Source of the DNA: Enterococcus haemoperoxidus ATCC BAA-382 | GTDB taxonomy: Bacteria; Bacillota; Bacilli; Lactobacillales; Enterococcaceae | Assembly (NCBI RefSeq): GCF_000407165.1 | Contig: NZ_KE136480.1 | Location: 806,001-870,000 of the forward strand | Direction: 5' to 3' | Length of the DNA stretch: 64,000 nt | In this document: positions 8,901-17,498 of the stretch, in pieces | How positions within the stretch are numbered: the stretch's first letter is position 1 | Layout of the letters: every line of letters starts with the position of its first letter | Notes under the pieces: model-generated | The model's input: only the letters and a program-made list of their open reading frames with translations | Told to the model about the DNA's origin: nothing | The model's database searches: none | Made by a program: the position numbers and the translations under genes

Positions 8901-10226
8901 TTCCACGGTACCTTCTTCATATTGTTTTAGAAGAGCTTCTGCTGCAGTTCGTTTTTCATTATAAATCTTCAAATCTGTGTCGTAAGCAGCAAGTTTCCCA
9001 TCATATTCAGATTTTTGTTGATCATATGTGGTTTTAGCTGCTTCATATGTTTTCGTTTTTTGATCAAACGCTGTCTTTTTGGTTTCATAGGTTGTGCGTT
9101 CTGCTTCGTATTGACTCGCTAATTCTTTTAATTGCTGTGATAGAGTCTCATAATTAGTCTTTGTTTCTTCGTATTTTTGTTTCGTTGTTTGATAATCGTT
9201 TTTGATTTTATTATACTCAGCAAGTTTACTCTTGTAATTATTTATTGAGGTGTTCAATTCGGACAGCCGTTTTTCATAAGCTACTTTATCCGCTAGGTAA
9301 CTTTCTTTAGCCTTGTTGTACTCTGTCAATAGTACGTTATATTCTTTGAGCACTTGATCATATTCTGTTTTGACTTCAGAGTAGTCATTTTTAGCAGTTT
9401 CAAGTTCTGTTTTTAATGTACTGTATGATATAGTTGCCTGATTAAATTCTTTAGCTTTAGCATCATAAGCTGTCTTTTTAGTAGTATAAGTGTTAAGTAG
9501 ATTCTCATAAGATAGTTTTTGTACGTTATAGTCATTCAATTGGGTATTATAAGTATCTTTTGCCTTATTATAGGCAGTTCGAACTGTTGTGTAAGCTGCC
9601 GCGGCTTCGTTGTAGATTTCTTGTTTGTTTTCATATGCGATACGTAGGGTTTCGTAGTCTGTTCTTTTTTTCTCCGCATCTTCGTTTAATTCTTCATATT
9701 TTGTTCGAGCATCGTGATATTCATTTTGCATAGTCGTAAATGTTGATTCTGATTGTTCATAAAGTATTTTTTCTGTTTCGTAAGCATTTTTGGCTGTATT
9801 ATAGTGTTCAATATGTGCTTCATAATTAGACTTGTTTGTTTCATATGTAGCCCTGCTTACTTCATAATTCTTACTAGCTTCTTCAAATTTTGTTAGCTGT
9901 GTTTGATAGGTTTCCTTTAATTCATCTAAAGCTGTCTTTAGTTCATCTGCAGTTTTGTAAGTTTTGTCTGCTTCACTTTTCGATGTATTATAATCTTTTA
10001 ATGCAATGTCGTAACGTTCTTTTATTTGCTCATATTCCTCTTTTGCCTGGGTGTAGTCCTGTAATACAGTCTTATAATCTTTTTCTAAAATCGTTTGAAC
10101 TGATGAGGATGGTGGTATCTGTTCCAGCGTTGCGGCCAATCCTTGTACAGAATTACTTGCTGCTATGACAAGCGTACTCGAATACAATAAAAATTTAAAC
10201 GAACCTTTTCTACATGAATCATTCAT
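5916..10226 (-). CDS. LPXTG-anchored surface protein with a very long tyrosine-heptad coiled-coil rod
   Basis: A 1436-residue cell wall-anchored protein, probably an adhesin. An N-terminal signal peptide (to about residue 32, ending GLAA) is followed from about 45 to 860 by a near-continuous rod in which Tyr recurs every seven residues, with Lys/Glu/Thr between (as in YETNKSNYEAHIEHY). A less repetitive domain of about 250 residues follows, then a Pro/Glu-rich wall-spanning stalk with many short P-x-x-P units. The anchor is LPNTG at 1399-1403, a hydrophobic segment and KRKKGKHSK. A near-duplicate LPNTR lies ten residues before it. No close named homologue is recalled. Antigen I/II and PgrA-type proteins have comparable rods. 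The SD GGAAGG is 13 bases from the ATG. Single-gene unit. Confidence 0.9.
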   Translation of the reverse strand: MNDSCRKGSFKFLLYSSTLVIAASNSVQGLAATLEQIPPSSSVQTILEKDYKTVLQDYTQAKEEYEQIKERYDIALKDYNTSKSEADKTYKTADELKTALDELKETYQTQLTKFEEASKNYEVSRATYETNKSNYEAHIEHYNTAKNAYETEKILYEQSESTFTTMQNEYHDARTKYEELNEDAEKKRTDYETLRIAYENKQEIYNEAAAAYTTVRTAYNKAKDTYNTQLNDYNVQKLSYENLLNTYTTKKTAYDAKAKEFNQATISYSTLKTELETAKNDYSEVKTEYDQVLKEYNVLLTEYNKAKESYLADKVAYEKRLSELNTSINNYKSKLAEYNKIKNDYQTTKQKYEETKTNYETLSQQLKELASQYEAERTTYETKKTAFDQKTKTYEAAKTTYDQQKSEYDGKLAAYDTDLKIYNEKRTAAEALLKQYEEGTVEYSTALAAYTENNNRYNEVNKEYQQVKEQSDSLTALFKEVKTSYETAISAFQVITNAYQSIKQTYDSLVKQCDQAKIDYQQVEKEYQTISTSYTHVMSVYAETETAYKTTLKESDEVKAQFDQVKSSYDTISDKFTIGSEILSTTEANYIEANKTYEAVIQKYELARAEYDRLFQEYQALKNELAQLKSELSQTETTFVDLGKILETTQKQYTNLKTQYAETMADFAEVKKQFSDLGVDYTTAKTAYTAAAEAISKVKETFALREKEYADLAAYYTRLKTKYEETLETYNTTSDMLVEVTAEQKVHEAEFITISQEYKSLTESFTAIKSEYDDVNTAYKTANDAWKLADAAYQGANGKLKTLKDDYDAALRLFNSLQTKYDLAKESFSTAAKPYEDALAAYENAVTAEEQINAAVTSMEQVLGKFPEDKITQENYTEIPDILTTWETEYSAAKKDLKTALIDSWPIIEEYQAKNVIYNASPIAPDIKHDLVYNPETFEAKLTDFIADAEEMMQKNLDKANAYQKYYESYSNYQKAFDAYTSGWKIGNDGDPNDDYTNVWQPIFNSLTTGDFTPISADFTTDNLQKMNTLEDWNTFVAAYEKAVLEQVTKFSEYGAYLEGVASSWAQAQKDITESIKAFNAQTGSNVQIYYLNDPLPKSIESMYEITSTVSAANIKSLKNNPFPEIPGSPISIYYWLTNQFRQSGQYSGFITGQNLDIILPAPDFSVEPIKSGLELLELKKITAPVIPTVPDMPGNPVEPEGINTPKKVDSVAEPVNPAIAPSAASTNSFTGITGIDLPTLTQDHASTPPDSIIELGTSEDITDVELDSEEAEESIQPDAPVELNDLEDITNADPLEKPKELEKVPEVEKPVIPEVTAPESADPAEAPVEKPIEITTPTKPKTVENPMPVKLSNTPEALEEPKKKAEEKVLPMTASTKTTTIADSSKTKLPNTRSGRKLPNTGTETSLMGQGVGAFVTGAAGSLLFWKRKKGKHSK

Positions 10227-10699
10227 TAAAGCACACGTACCTTCCTTTTTTTAATAATGTTCATATGGTAAAAATATAAAATCTTAAAGGAACTTATATT
10301 TACATAAATGTAATTATACAACAGGTAAAAGTAACTTATTTATCATATTTTTCTGTATCATTCTAATTTTTTGATAAATAACAATGAAGGAGATGCTTTT
10401 TTTATAGTAAATAACAAAAAAGAAGTGAATTCATTTAACAGATAAGCATAAGTTTTTTGATAGATAATAATTAAAATACGAATATAAAAACGATATAATA
10501 TGTATTTACTGAGCTAAATCATTTAATAGATTGTTTCTTTGATTTATGTAATCATTTGAGTTACAGAAATAGGACATTTACTGTTGAATTAGAGTGAGAT
10601 ATTCTTACTGTAGTTTTACAGTTTGTTATAAAAAGAGCGATAGCTGATAACACGACTAGAAATAGTACCTTCTTTAGTTAGCATCTCGTTTGTGTTTAA

Positions 10700-10859
10700 A
10701 ATTCAGATTTTCGTCTAACAAACGTATCAAAGAAACCGCAAATTCAACACAAAATAGTCATAATTTCAAGTTAATATATATTCATACTAGACAAACAACC
10801 CTAACAAAACACTTTTTCATTTTTTAACTCCTTTTCCCACTCTTCCCCAAAGAGTGGGT
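10700..10859. repeat. Direct repeat element, right copy, ending in a terminator hairpin
   Basis: Second copy of the element at 5101-5257, in the gap 10227-10988 between the adhesin and the PEP-mutase-like gene. The hairpin CCCACTCTT / AAGAGTGGG (10836-10858) is followed by TCTTTTTTT, a good plus-strand intrinsic terminator, yet no annotated gene runs into it. An unannotated small RNA ending here is possible. I see nothing else in the 760-base gap. Confidence 0.8.
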
Positions 10860-10988
10860 CTTTTTTTGCTATCAAAGAAGTCTTAATTCCTGCTATTCCC
10901 AAAATAAAAAATTGATGTTCATTTTTCGAAAGAACCTTCTTTTAATCCGCAGTAAACTAAAGAGACAAAATGAAGGGATGGGCGATCA

Positions 10989-11816
10989 ATGAACGAAAAT
11001 AAAATAGCTCAATTTAGAAATGCACACAAAAGAGACAAACCACTGGTTCTACTAAATATCTGGAATGTAGCAAGCGCAAATGAACTGACAAAGAAAAAAA
11101 TCAACTTGATTCCAACGGGCAGTTACGCAATGTCTGATCATTATGGTTATCAAGATGGTGAAAATATGCCTTTTGATGAGATACTTTGCTATATTCAACA
11201 CATGGATACGGGGAATAATTACATCACAGCAGATATTGAATCAGGATATGCCGAAAATTTAACAGATCTGGAAAAGAATACTGAAGCGCTCATAAACAGC
11301 GGTGTTATCGGGATCAATATTGAAGATAGAAAATCAAATACAGAGACACTTTATTCTATAGAAGAGCAAAGTGAGCGGTTGCTTTGCATCAAACAAAAAC
11401 TCAACTTCATGAAAAAAGATTTGTTTATCAATGTGAGAACCGATAAGTATTTTATTGGAGATATTGCTAATAATAATCAAGATGAACAAGTACTAAACCA
11501 AACGATCACGCGAATCAAAGCCTATGAAAAAACAGGAATCGATGGTATTTTTGTACCAGGCTTAAAAAATAAAGAACATATCGAGAAAATCACAGGTGAA
11601 ACGAGTTTACCGATCAACATTATGCTGGATGTTAAAGAAGATTCAGTTGCAGAATATCTAAATATAGGAATTTCAAGAATCAGCTTTGGTCCGTCGATTT
11701 ATATGCTTTATAGTGAACATGAAAATAGTGACTTAGATACATTTTATACGTCGTTACTGGCAGAGATTGTTCAACATGAGAAACAAAATCTTATTGAATT
11801 ATTCAAAATAAAGTAG
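10989..11816 (+). CDS. Isocitrate lyase / PEP mutase superfamily protein
   Basis: A 275-residue (beta/alpha)8 enzyme of the phosphoenolpyruvate mutase/isocitrate lyase superfamily, which makes or breaks C-C or C-P bonds next to a carboxylate. Family blocks in order: LLNIWNVASA near 20-29, ITADIESGYA near 80, GINIEDRKS near 111, INVRTDKYF near 146 and DGIFVPGL near 190. The isocitrate lyase catalytic motif KKCGH is absent, so it is not a true isocitrate lyase. The substrate is unknown. Ada begins 16 bases after the stop, suggesting one transcript. Confidence 0.8.
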   Translation: MNENKIAQFRNAHKRDKPLVLLNIWNVASANELTKKKINLIPTGSYAMSDHYGYQDGENMPFDEILCYIQHMDTGNNYITADIESGYAENLTDLEKNTEALINSGVIGINIEDRKSNTETLYSIEEQSERLLCIKQKLNFMKKDLFINVRTDKYFIGDIANNNQDEQVLNQTITRIKAYEKTGIDGIFVPGLKNKEHIEKITGETSLPINIMLDVKEDSVAEYLNIGISRISFGPSIYMLYSEHENSDLDTFYTSLLAEIVQHEKQNLIELFKIK

Positions 11817-11831
11817 AGAGGGGAATGCCCA

Positions 11832-12878
11832 ATGATCAGTGAAAAAGAACAAAAACAGTATTATCAAGCGCTGTTGGCGAAAGATTCTTCATATGACGGT
11901 ATTTTCTTTGTTGGCATCAAATCGACAGGCGTTTTCTGCCATGCAACATGTCCTGCAAGAAAACCGAAGTACGAAAACTGTACATTTTATGAAACGGCAG
12001 AAGATGCACTTTTATCTGGCTACAGACCCTGCAAACGTTGTAAACCATTATCCTACCCAAGAGAAATCCCGCCTTTGGTTCAGCAAATAATCGAATTAGT
12101 AGAAAAAAATCCAGAAAAACGATGGAAAGATAAAGATTTTGCAGAGTTGGGCATTCACTCGATAACGGCTAGAAGACAATTTAAGAAGGTTTATGGCATG
12201 ACATTTGTTCAATATGCACGTTCAAGAAGAATGGGAATGGCTTTGAAATCAATCAAAAATGGTGAAAAACGGATCGATACGCAATTGGATATGGGCTATG
12301 ATTCTTCCAGTGGATTCTATGACGCTTTTTCAAAAATTATGGGTAGAAATCCTAAACATTCAAAAGACATCAAGAGCTTATCTGCTGATTGGATCGATAC
12401 GATTCTTGGACCAATGATGAGTATTGCGGACGATGAATATTTATATTTACTGGAATTTGTTGATCGACGCGGCTTGGAAAGAGAAATCGAGCGGCTACGT
12501 AATCGAATGAATGCTTCAATCGTTCCGGGAAAAACAAAAATCAATAACCAAATCAAAGAGGAATTAGGTTTGTATTTTGAAAAGAAGCTGGGTAAATTTC
12601 AGACACCTTATTTGTGTCTAGGTTCTGATTTTCAGAAAAGTGTGTGGCAGGCTTTGACGAAAATCGAACGTGGTGAAACTTCTTCGTATAAAGAATTGGC
12701 AGCTGTAATTGGAAATCCTAATGGAATGCGAGCGGTTGGGAATGCTAATGGTGCGAATCAGTTGGCAATCATTATTCCGTGTCATCGTGTGATCCAGTCA
12801 GATGGTAGTTTAGGTGGATATGGTGGCGGTATTGAGCGGAAAAAATGGTTATTGAAACATGAACGGGAGTACCGTTAA
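11832..12878 (+). CDS. ada: Bifunctional DNA repair methyltransferase / transcriptional regulator Ada
   Basis: A 348-residue full-length Ada with three parts. The N-terminal zinc domain has Cys36, Cys40, Cys67 and Cys70 (FCHATC and PCKRC); in E. coli Ada the first cysteine accepts methyl groups from phosphotriesters. An AraC-type helix-turn-helix region spans about 80-185. The C-terminal O6-methylguanine methyltransferase domain carries the acceptor Cys317 in IIPCHRVI. It should repair alkylated DNA and, once methylated, activate its own promoter. Many Firmicutes split these functions between AdaA and AdaB; here they are fused. No alkA is adjacent. Confidence 0.95.
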   Translation: MISEKEQKQYYQALLAKDSSYDGIFFVGIKSTGVFCHATCPARKPKYENCTFYETAEDALLSGYRPCKRCKPLSYPREIPPLVQQIIELVEKNPEKRWKDKDFAELGIHSITARRQFKKVYGMTFVQYARSRRMGMALKSIKNGEKRIDTQLDMGYDSSSGFYDAFSKIMGRNPKHSKDIKSLSADWIDTILGPMMSIADDEYLYLLEFVDRRGLEREIERLRNRMNASIVPGKTKINNQIKEELGLYFEKKLGKFQTPYLCLGSDFQKSVWQALTKIERGETSSYKELAAVIGNPNGMRAVGNANGANQLAIIIPCHRVIQSDGSLGGYGGGIERKKWLLKHEREYR

Positions 12879-12896
12879 ATATAAAATGAAAAGCGT

Positions 12897-12931
12897 GTCT
12901 TTTTCCTTTGGCCAGAGGAAAAGGGCATTTT
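12897..12931 (+). terminator. Intrinsic terminator after ada
   Basis: Eleven-bp stem (GTCTTTTTCCT / AGGAAAAGGGC, one G-U pair) with an 8-base loop, then ATTTTTC. Confidence 0.7.
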
Positions 12932-13035
12932 TCAGTAACGGTTGTTATTTTATGTTAATTCAAAAAAATACAAAAAAGCTACTATTCTGAGCTAAAAGAT
13001 TTATAAAAACGTGTTATTGTAAAGGTGAAGTTAAA

Positions 13036-14043
13036 ATGATATACAATAAAATGAAAGAAAGCGTGGTAATTATTTTGAAAAAAACGTTATTAAATGTATT
13101 ATTCGTCTGTTTAGGCAGTGCAGCTTTATTTTCTATGGGTGTGCAAGCATCTGCTCAAGATGTAAGAATCAATGAATCAAATAATCATGTTATGGGAAAT
13201 AATTTAAAAAAAGCGGAATCTACTAGAAAAAAGAGACAAGTTTCGCTACCTTACACGCAGGAATCTCTTCCGAGAGCGGACTTTATCGATATCTCTTCTT
13301 GGAATGGTGAAATATCTGTAGATTCATATAAAAAAATGAATACACAAGGTGTTAAAGGTGTCGTCGTAAAATTGACAGAGTACACAACTTATAAAAATCC
13401 TTTTGCGAAGATTCAAATCGAAAATGCAAAAAAAGCAGGGTTAACTGTTTCAACGTATCATTATTCTTGGTTTGTAGATGAGCAAAAGGCTGTTGAGGAA
13501 GCCAATTACTTTGCGGATTTTGCAGAAGAACTTGGGTTGAATCCTGATACAATAATGGTCAATGATGCAGAAGAAGGGGAAATGATCCCGGCAGACGTAA
13601 CGATCACATCAACTGCTTTTAAAAATCAATTAAATAAGCGCGGATTCAAGAACGTGATTCATTATAGTATGGCAAGCTGGTTTACGAATAATTGGTTAGA
13701 GTTTCCAGTTTTAGGAAAAGAAAATAGTTGGGTTGCTGAGTGGCCGAAAACACCGTCGAATGAAAATTTATTGCATTCCGATACAGCTGCATGGCAATGG
13801 AGTTCACAAGTGGAATTTTCAGGTGTGACAGGAGTATTTGACGCGAATGTGGATTATCTTGGTCGATTTATAGATACACTTGAGTTTAAGATTGGGACGG
13901 ATACGAAGCCTATCCAGTATTATCAAGGGGAAGAAGTTACGTATCAAGGGAAAAAATATACAGTGATTCAAACACATAAGAACTATGGTGATCCGTGTGG
14001 CGTACCAGGGATTGCGCAAGCGTTGTTTTCAGAGAAGCGTTAA
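13036..14043 (+). CDS. Secreted GH25 muramidase (lysozyme)
   Basis: A 335-residue secreted N-acetylmuramidase. The signal peptide ends near VQASA (about residue 40). A basic, low-complexity linker leads to a GH25 barrel at about 82-285: FIDISSWNG carries the N-terminal catalytic Asp, VNDAEEG corresponds to the family D-x-E strand, and AAWQWSSQ is the usual last strand. The last 45 residues (YQGEEVTYQGKKYTVIQTH) resemble a chitin-binding type 3 / CBM5-12 module, though a full Trp set is missing. The ATG at 13036 has AAGGTG eight bases upstream. It probably acts on the cell's own or a competitor's peptidoglycan. Monocistronic. Confidence 0.88.
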   Translation: MIYNKMKESVVIILKKTLLNVLFVCLGSAALFSMGVQASAQDVRINESNNHVMGNNLKKAESTRKKRQVSLPYTQESLPRADFIDISSWNGEISVDSYKKMNTQGVKGVVVKLTEYTTYKNPFAKIQIENAKKAGLTVSTYHYSWFVDEQKAVEEANYFADFAEELGLNPDTIMVNDAEEGEMIPADVTITSTAFKNQLNKRGFKNVIHYSMASWFTNNWLEFPVLGKENSWVAEWPKTPSNENLLHSDTAAWQWSSQVEFSGVTGVFDANVDYLGRFIDTLEFKIGTDTKPIQYYQGEEVTYQGKKYTVIQTHKNYGDPCGVPGIAQALFSEKR

Positions 14044-14057
14044 TTGGAATTATGAGT

Positions 14058-14108
14058 AAAAAGAGTGGACAAACGGCAGAGAAAATCTGAGTATTGTCTG
14101 CTCTTTTT
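14058..14108 (+). terminator. Terminator after the GH25 gene
   Basis: A 15-bp stem with two G-U pairs (AAAAAGAGTGGACAA and TTGTCTGCTCTTTTT), then ATTTTTC. Confidence 0.7.
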
Positions 14109-14294
14109 ATTTTTCCCCTCTGTGTTGGTAGAAGCAATAAATAGTTTAGTTAAAGGACTGACTATTAAATTTTCGCGTTCTGATCATACTTCTTTGAAAT
14201 AAACATGGGAAAGAAGTTAGAACTGCGGAAACCTATATGTATAATTAGTTGTCTTTTTTTGATACACTAAAGGTAGTAATGGGGGGAAAATAAA

Positions 14295-15005
14295 ATGAAA
14301 ATAGGGACACAATACAATTCATACAACCAACCAATCAGTTACCCAGTAAACAACTGGTCTACAAGAGATTATCCAACAAAAACAATCCTCGAAGGAACCT
14401 ATTGTCGATTAGAAAAAATAGATCCAAGCAGACATTTAGAAGACTTATACAATAATGTCTATGGACCAGAAACCAATCCCAAGAACTGGACATACATTCC
14501 AATAGTATCATTTGAAAATAAGCAGGATTTTTCAGTATATCTTACATCGATCAGCCATTTACAAGATCCATTTCATTATGCAATTATTGATAAAGCCAGC
14601 AAAAAAGCTGTAGGTACTTTGGCTTTGATGCGGATAAATAGAGAACAGGGAACAGTTGAAGTTGGTTTTGTGATTTATTCTGATCAGTTAAAGAAAACCA
14701 GAATAGCGACAGAAGCGCAGTACCTTTTGGCTTGTTATGCATTAGATGAGTTAGGTTATCGACGTTATGAATGGAAGTGTGATGCGTTAAATGAACCTTC
14801 CCGAAAAGCTGCGTTGCGTTTAGGATTTACTTTTGAAGGGGTTTTTCGGAACGCTATAGTTTATAAAGGGCGCAATCGTGATACTGCGTGGTTTTCTATC
14901 ATTGAAAGTGAGTGGCCCAAAATAAAGTCTAAATTGGAATCATGGTTGTCTATCTCAAACTTTACTGCAGACGGAGAGCAAAAAAAATCACTGAATGAAT
15001 GTTGA
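14295..15005 (+). CDS. GNAT family N-acetyltransferase, RimJ/RimL-like
   Basis: A 236-residue acetyltransferase of the RimJ/RimL type, transferring acetyl from acetyl-CoA to an amine. Support comes from LEGTYCRLEKIDPSRH at the start of the fold, the VGTLALMRINREQGTVEVGFVI beta-strand pair around 105-127 (quoted in part from family memory), and the C-terminal NEPSRKAALRLGFTFEG motif that holds the CoA pyrophosphate region. The SD GGGGGGAAA is strong. The substrate is not predictable. The next gene starts 37 bases downstream in the same direction, so they may be coexpressed. Confidence 0.85.
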   Translation: MKIGTQYNSYNQPISYPVNNWSTRDYPTKTILEGTYCRLEKIDPSRHLEDLYNNVYGPETNPKNWTYIPIVSFENKQDFSVYLTSISHLQDPFHYAIIDKASKKAVGTLALMRINREQGTVEVGFVIYSDQLKKTRIATEAQYLLACYALDELGYRRYEWKCDALNEPSRKAALRLGFTFEGVFRNAIVYKGRNRDTAWFSIIESEWPKIKSKLESWLSISNFTADGEQKKSLNEC

Positions 15006-15042
15006 GCATAAAAATTAGCTTACTTGAAGGGAAAGTAATGAA

Positions 15043-16434
15043 ATGAATAATTCGGAAATTCAATTAACAAACATTTGTAAACCAACGATCTTTATGGATG
15101 TGGCTCCAACTTTTTTAACAGATGAAACTATGGATGAGAGAAAGCAAAAAGTATTGGACAATATGAAATTAGAAGGGTTTGATGCACTAGTACTTTATGC
15201 AGATAAAGAGCATGGTGGAAATTTTGAGTATTTAACAGGTTTTATTCCACGCTTTGAAGAAGGATTGCTTATTTTAGATGTCAATGGTGATTGTACATTG
15301 ATTTTGGGAAATGAAAACTTAAAAATGGCAAAAGTTGCTCGAATCGAAAATCAATTAATCCATTCTCCGTTGTTTTCATTACCAAATCAACCGATGGATA
15401 ATGAAGCAAGACTGGAAGATATTTTTGAAACAATCAATTTATCTAAAAAAAGTAAAATCGGGGTCGTTGGCTGGAAAATGTTTACAACAAATGAATCAGA
15501 CAACGATACTTATTTTGATCTTCCTTATTTTATTATTCAAGCACTATTAACAAGTAAAGATGAGCAAGCGGTGCTTAAAAATGCTGCGCACCTATTTATT
15601 CGAGGAGATAAAGGTGCACGCACGACGAATAATTCAAATGAGATCGCACATTATGAATATGGTGCTAATTTATCATCTAGTTGCATTTTGAATGCAATGG
15701 ATGCCGTTGAAATCGGTGTAACTGAGGCTGTACTAGGTAATGAATTGACTGCTGAAGGTCAAACCAATACCGTTGTAACGATTGCCGCAACTGGACAGCG
15801 TTTTGAATATGGTAATGTGTATCCGACGCATAAACAAGTGAAATTAGGCGATCCATTATCTTTAACGACTGCATTCAAAGGTGGTCTATCTAGCCGTACA
15901 GGTTTTGTGATAGAAAATGAGACACAACTTCCAGTAAATCAGCATGATTACTTAGAGAGAGTCGCGAAACCATACTATCAAGCTGTTGTAACATGGCTGG
16001 AAACGATAAAAATTGGCATGGCTGGAAAGGAACTTTATCAAGCAATCGAGACTGTTTTTCCTAAAGCAGAGTATCATTGGCATTTAAATCCTGGACATTT
16101 AGTATCAGACGAAGAATGGATGTCTTCCCCAATCTACGCTGAGTCAGAAGAGAGATTAAAGAGTGGTATGATTTTACAAATCGATATTATTCCATCTGTA
16201 ACGGGCTATACAGGAGTAAGTGCCGAGGAGTGTGTGGCTTTGGCTGATACGAATTTACAAAAAGAAATCAAAGAGAATTATCCAGAGCTATGGCAACGAA
16301 TAACCATAAGAAAAAATTATATCAAAGAAGTATTGAATATTGATCTAAGTGAAGATATTATTCCATTGTCTAACACAGTTGGGTATTTACGACCGTTTTA
16401 TTTGGCGAAAGACCAAGCATTTCGTCGTGTTTAA
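15043..16434 (+). CDS. M24 (creatinase/prolidase) fold protein with degenerate metal site
   Basis: A 463-residue protein with a creatinase-type N-terminal domain (about 30-180) and a C-terminal pita-bread domain. Active M24 peptidases need a D-D-H-E-E metal set. Reading the usual blocks, the first aspartate falls in GDPLSLTTAFKGG, where it is Thr. The second falls near SSRTGF, where Asp is missing. His is kept in NPGHLVS, the first Glu is Asp in QIDIIPS, and only the last Glu (SAEECVAL) is normal. It may be a non-metallo family member like creatinase, or a non-enzymatic protein. This alignment is by eye. Confidence 0.75.
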   Translation: MNNSEIQLTNICKPTIFMDVAPTFLTDETMDERKQKVLDNMKLEGFDALVLYADKEHGGNFEYLTGFIPRFEEGLLILDVNGDCTLILGNENLKMAKVARIENQLIHSPLFSLPNQPMDNEARLEDIFETINLSKKSKIGVVGWKMFTTNESDNDTYFDLPYFIIQALLTSKDEQAVLKNAAHLFIRGDKGARTTNNSNEIAHYEYGANLSSSCILNAMDAVEIGVTEAVLGNELTAEGQTNTVVTIAATGQRFEYGNVYPTHKQVKLGDPLSLTTAFKGGLSSRTGFVIENETQLPVNQHDYLERVAKPYYQAVVTWLETIKIGMAGKELYQAIETVFPKAEYHWHLNPGHLVSDEEWMSSPIYAESEERLKSGMILQIDIIPSVTGYTGVSAEECVALADTNLQKEIKENYPELWQRITIRKNYIKEVLNIDLSEDIIPLSNTVGYLRPFYLAKDQAFRRV

Positions 16435-16444
16435 TCATTATTAA

Positions 16445-16487
16445 AAATAAGGAACTACTCTTCAGATAGGAGAGTGGTTCCTTATTT
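16445..16487. terminator. Bidirectional terminator between the M24 and PfkB genes
   Basis: A 17-bp stem (one G-U) with a 9-base loop, A run on the left and TTTTATTTT on the right. It separates the convergent genes. Confidence 0.85.
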
Positions 16488-16503
16488 TATTTTAAACATG
16501 TAT

Positions 16504-16519
16504 TGTTACACGTGAAACA
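16504..16519. promoter_or_regulatory. parS site overlapping the PfkB gene stop codon
   Basis: TGTTACACGTGAAACA matches the B. subtilis parS consensus TGTTNCACGTGAAACA at every defined base. It is embedded in the last codons of the minus-strand kinase gene (coding for the final FHV and the stop), about 7 kb from parB. Confidence 0.88.
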
Positions 16520-17471
16520 TTTGTTCTGTTTCTTGTAAAATGATGTTATCTTTCAAAGCTGCCACCGTTTCAACGGATACATATCCTACAGCTTTTTCAA
16601 GGGCATTACTTATTCCACAAGCCATCCCATAACGCAATGTTTCTTCTATAGAAAGACCTAGATCTAAAGCAAATGCAATACCGCCAACTGTTGCGTCCCC
16701 GGATCCCGTTGGATTGATGATGTCGAGTGTAGGTATGATAACATCAAAGATCCGCTCGTTATATTTAGCCACTGCACCATCTCCACCACAAGAAACTAAA
16801 ATAAACGGAATACCCTTCAACAATGGATGATTTAGATGTTCGATCACGTCATTTTTACCATGGATAGGAATATCCAATAACTCTGAAAACTCATGGATAT
16901 TTGGTTTGATAAAATAAGGCTTGATTGTACCTTTAAGGACATGTTGCAGTTGTTTTCCAGAAAGGTCAGTTAATACTTTTATTTCCGATCCAAGTTGATG
17001 ATTTAGTTGGTACAAATAATTCTGGTACAGTCGCTCATTTTTGGTGTTTGCAGATCCACATAACGCAATAATCGGTAGTTCTTTTTGCTGAGATGAAAAA
17101 TCAATCACAGTCGCTACAATTTTTTGAGCTGTTTCTTCTGTTATTTCAGGACCTAACTCTACAATTTCAGTTTGGTTTTTCTCTTGGTCCATAACCGTGA
17201 CCGCATTTCTAGATTCACCATTGATTGAGAGGAAGGCGGTTTTAAATGGTTCTTGATCAAGTGCGGTTTGAATCGATTTTCCATTTGTTCCAGCCAAAAC
17301 CCCCATTGCTATTACGTCTGCACCTAAAATTGCAGCAGTTCTTCCTGCATTGATGCCTTTTCCACCCACAGCTTTGACAGGGTTACTACAACGGTTCATT
17401 TCTCCTAAAACAAATGTCTCTGTAAAATAGATAGAATCCATTGATGGATTAAGTGTTACTGTTAAAATCAT
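16506..17471 (-). CDS. PfkB-family sugar-phosphate kinase (1-phosphofructokinase / tagatose-6-phosphate kinase type)
   Basis: A 321-residue ATP-dependent kinase of the FruK/LacC subgroup. The N-terminus MILTVTLNPSMD and the substrate-side KAVGGKGINAGRTA (about 33-46) are typical, and the catalytic motif NPTGSGDATVGG sits near 250. It phosphorylates a ketohexose phosphate to a bisphosphate. It lies downstream of the DeoR gene on the same strand, 65 bases apart, and opposite a PTS-aldolase operon, so it probably handles the PTS product. Whether this is fructose-1-P, tagatose-6-P or another ketose-P is not decided by sequence. Confidence 0.87.
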   Translation of the reverse strand: MILTVTLNPSMDSIYFTETFVLGEMNRCSNPVKAVGGKGINAGRTAAILGADVIAMGVLAGTNGKSIQTALDQEPFKTAFLSINGESRNAVTVMDQEKNQTEIVELGPEITEETAQKIVATVIDFSSQQKELPIIALCGSANTKNERLYQNYLYQLNHQLGSEIKVLTDLSGKQLQHVLKGTIKPYFIKPNIHEFSELLDIPIHGKNDVIEHLNHPLLKGIPFILVSCGGDGAVAKYNERIFDVIIPTLDIINPTGSGDATVGGIAFALDLGLSIEETLRYGMACGISNALEKAVGYVSVETVAALKDNIILQETEQMFHV

Positions 17472-17498
17472 GGTTATTTCCTCTCTTTCAGATCCCTA

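Noticed and set aside
15043-16434. Functional Xaa-Pro aminopeptidase
   Set aside because: The metal ligand set is mostly missing on inspection, so a peptidase name would overstate the evidence.
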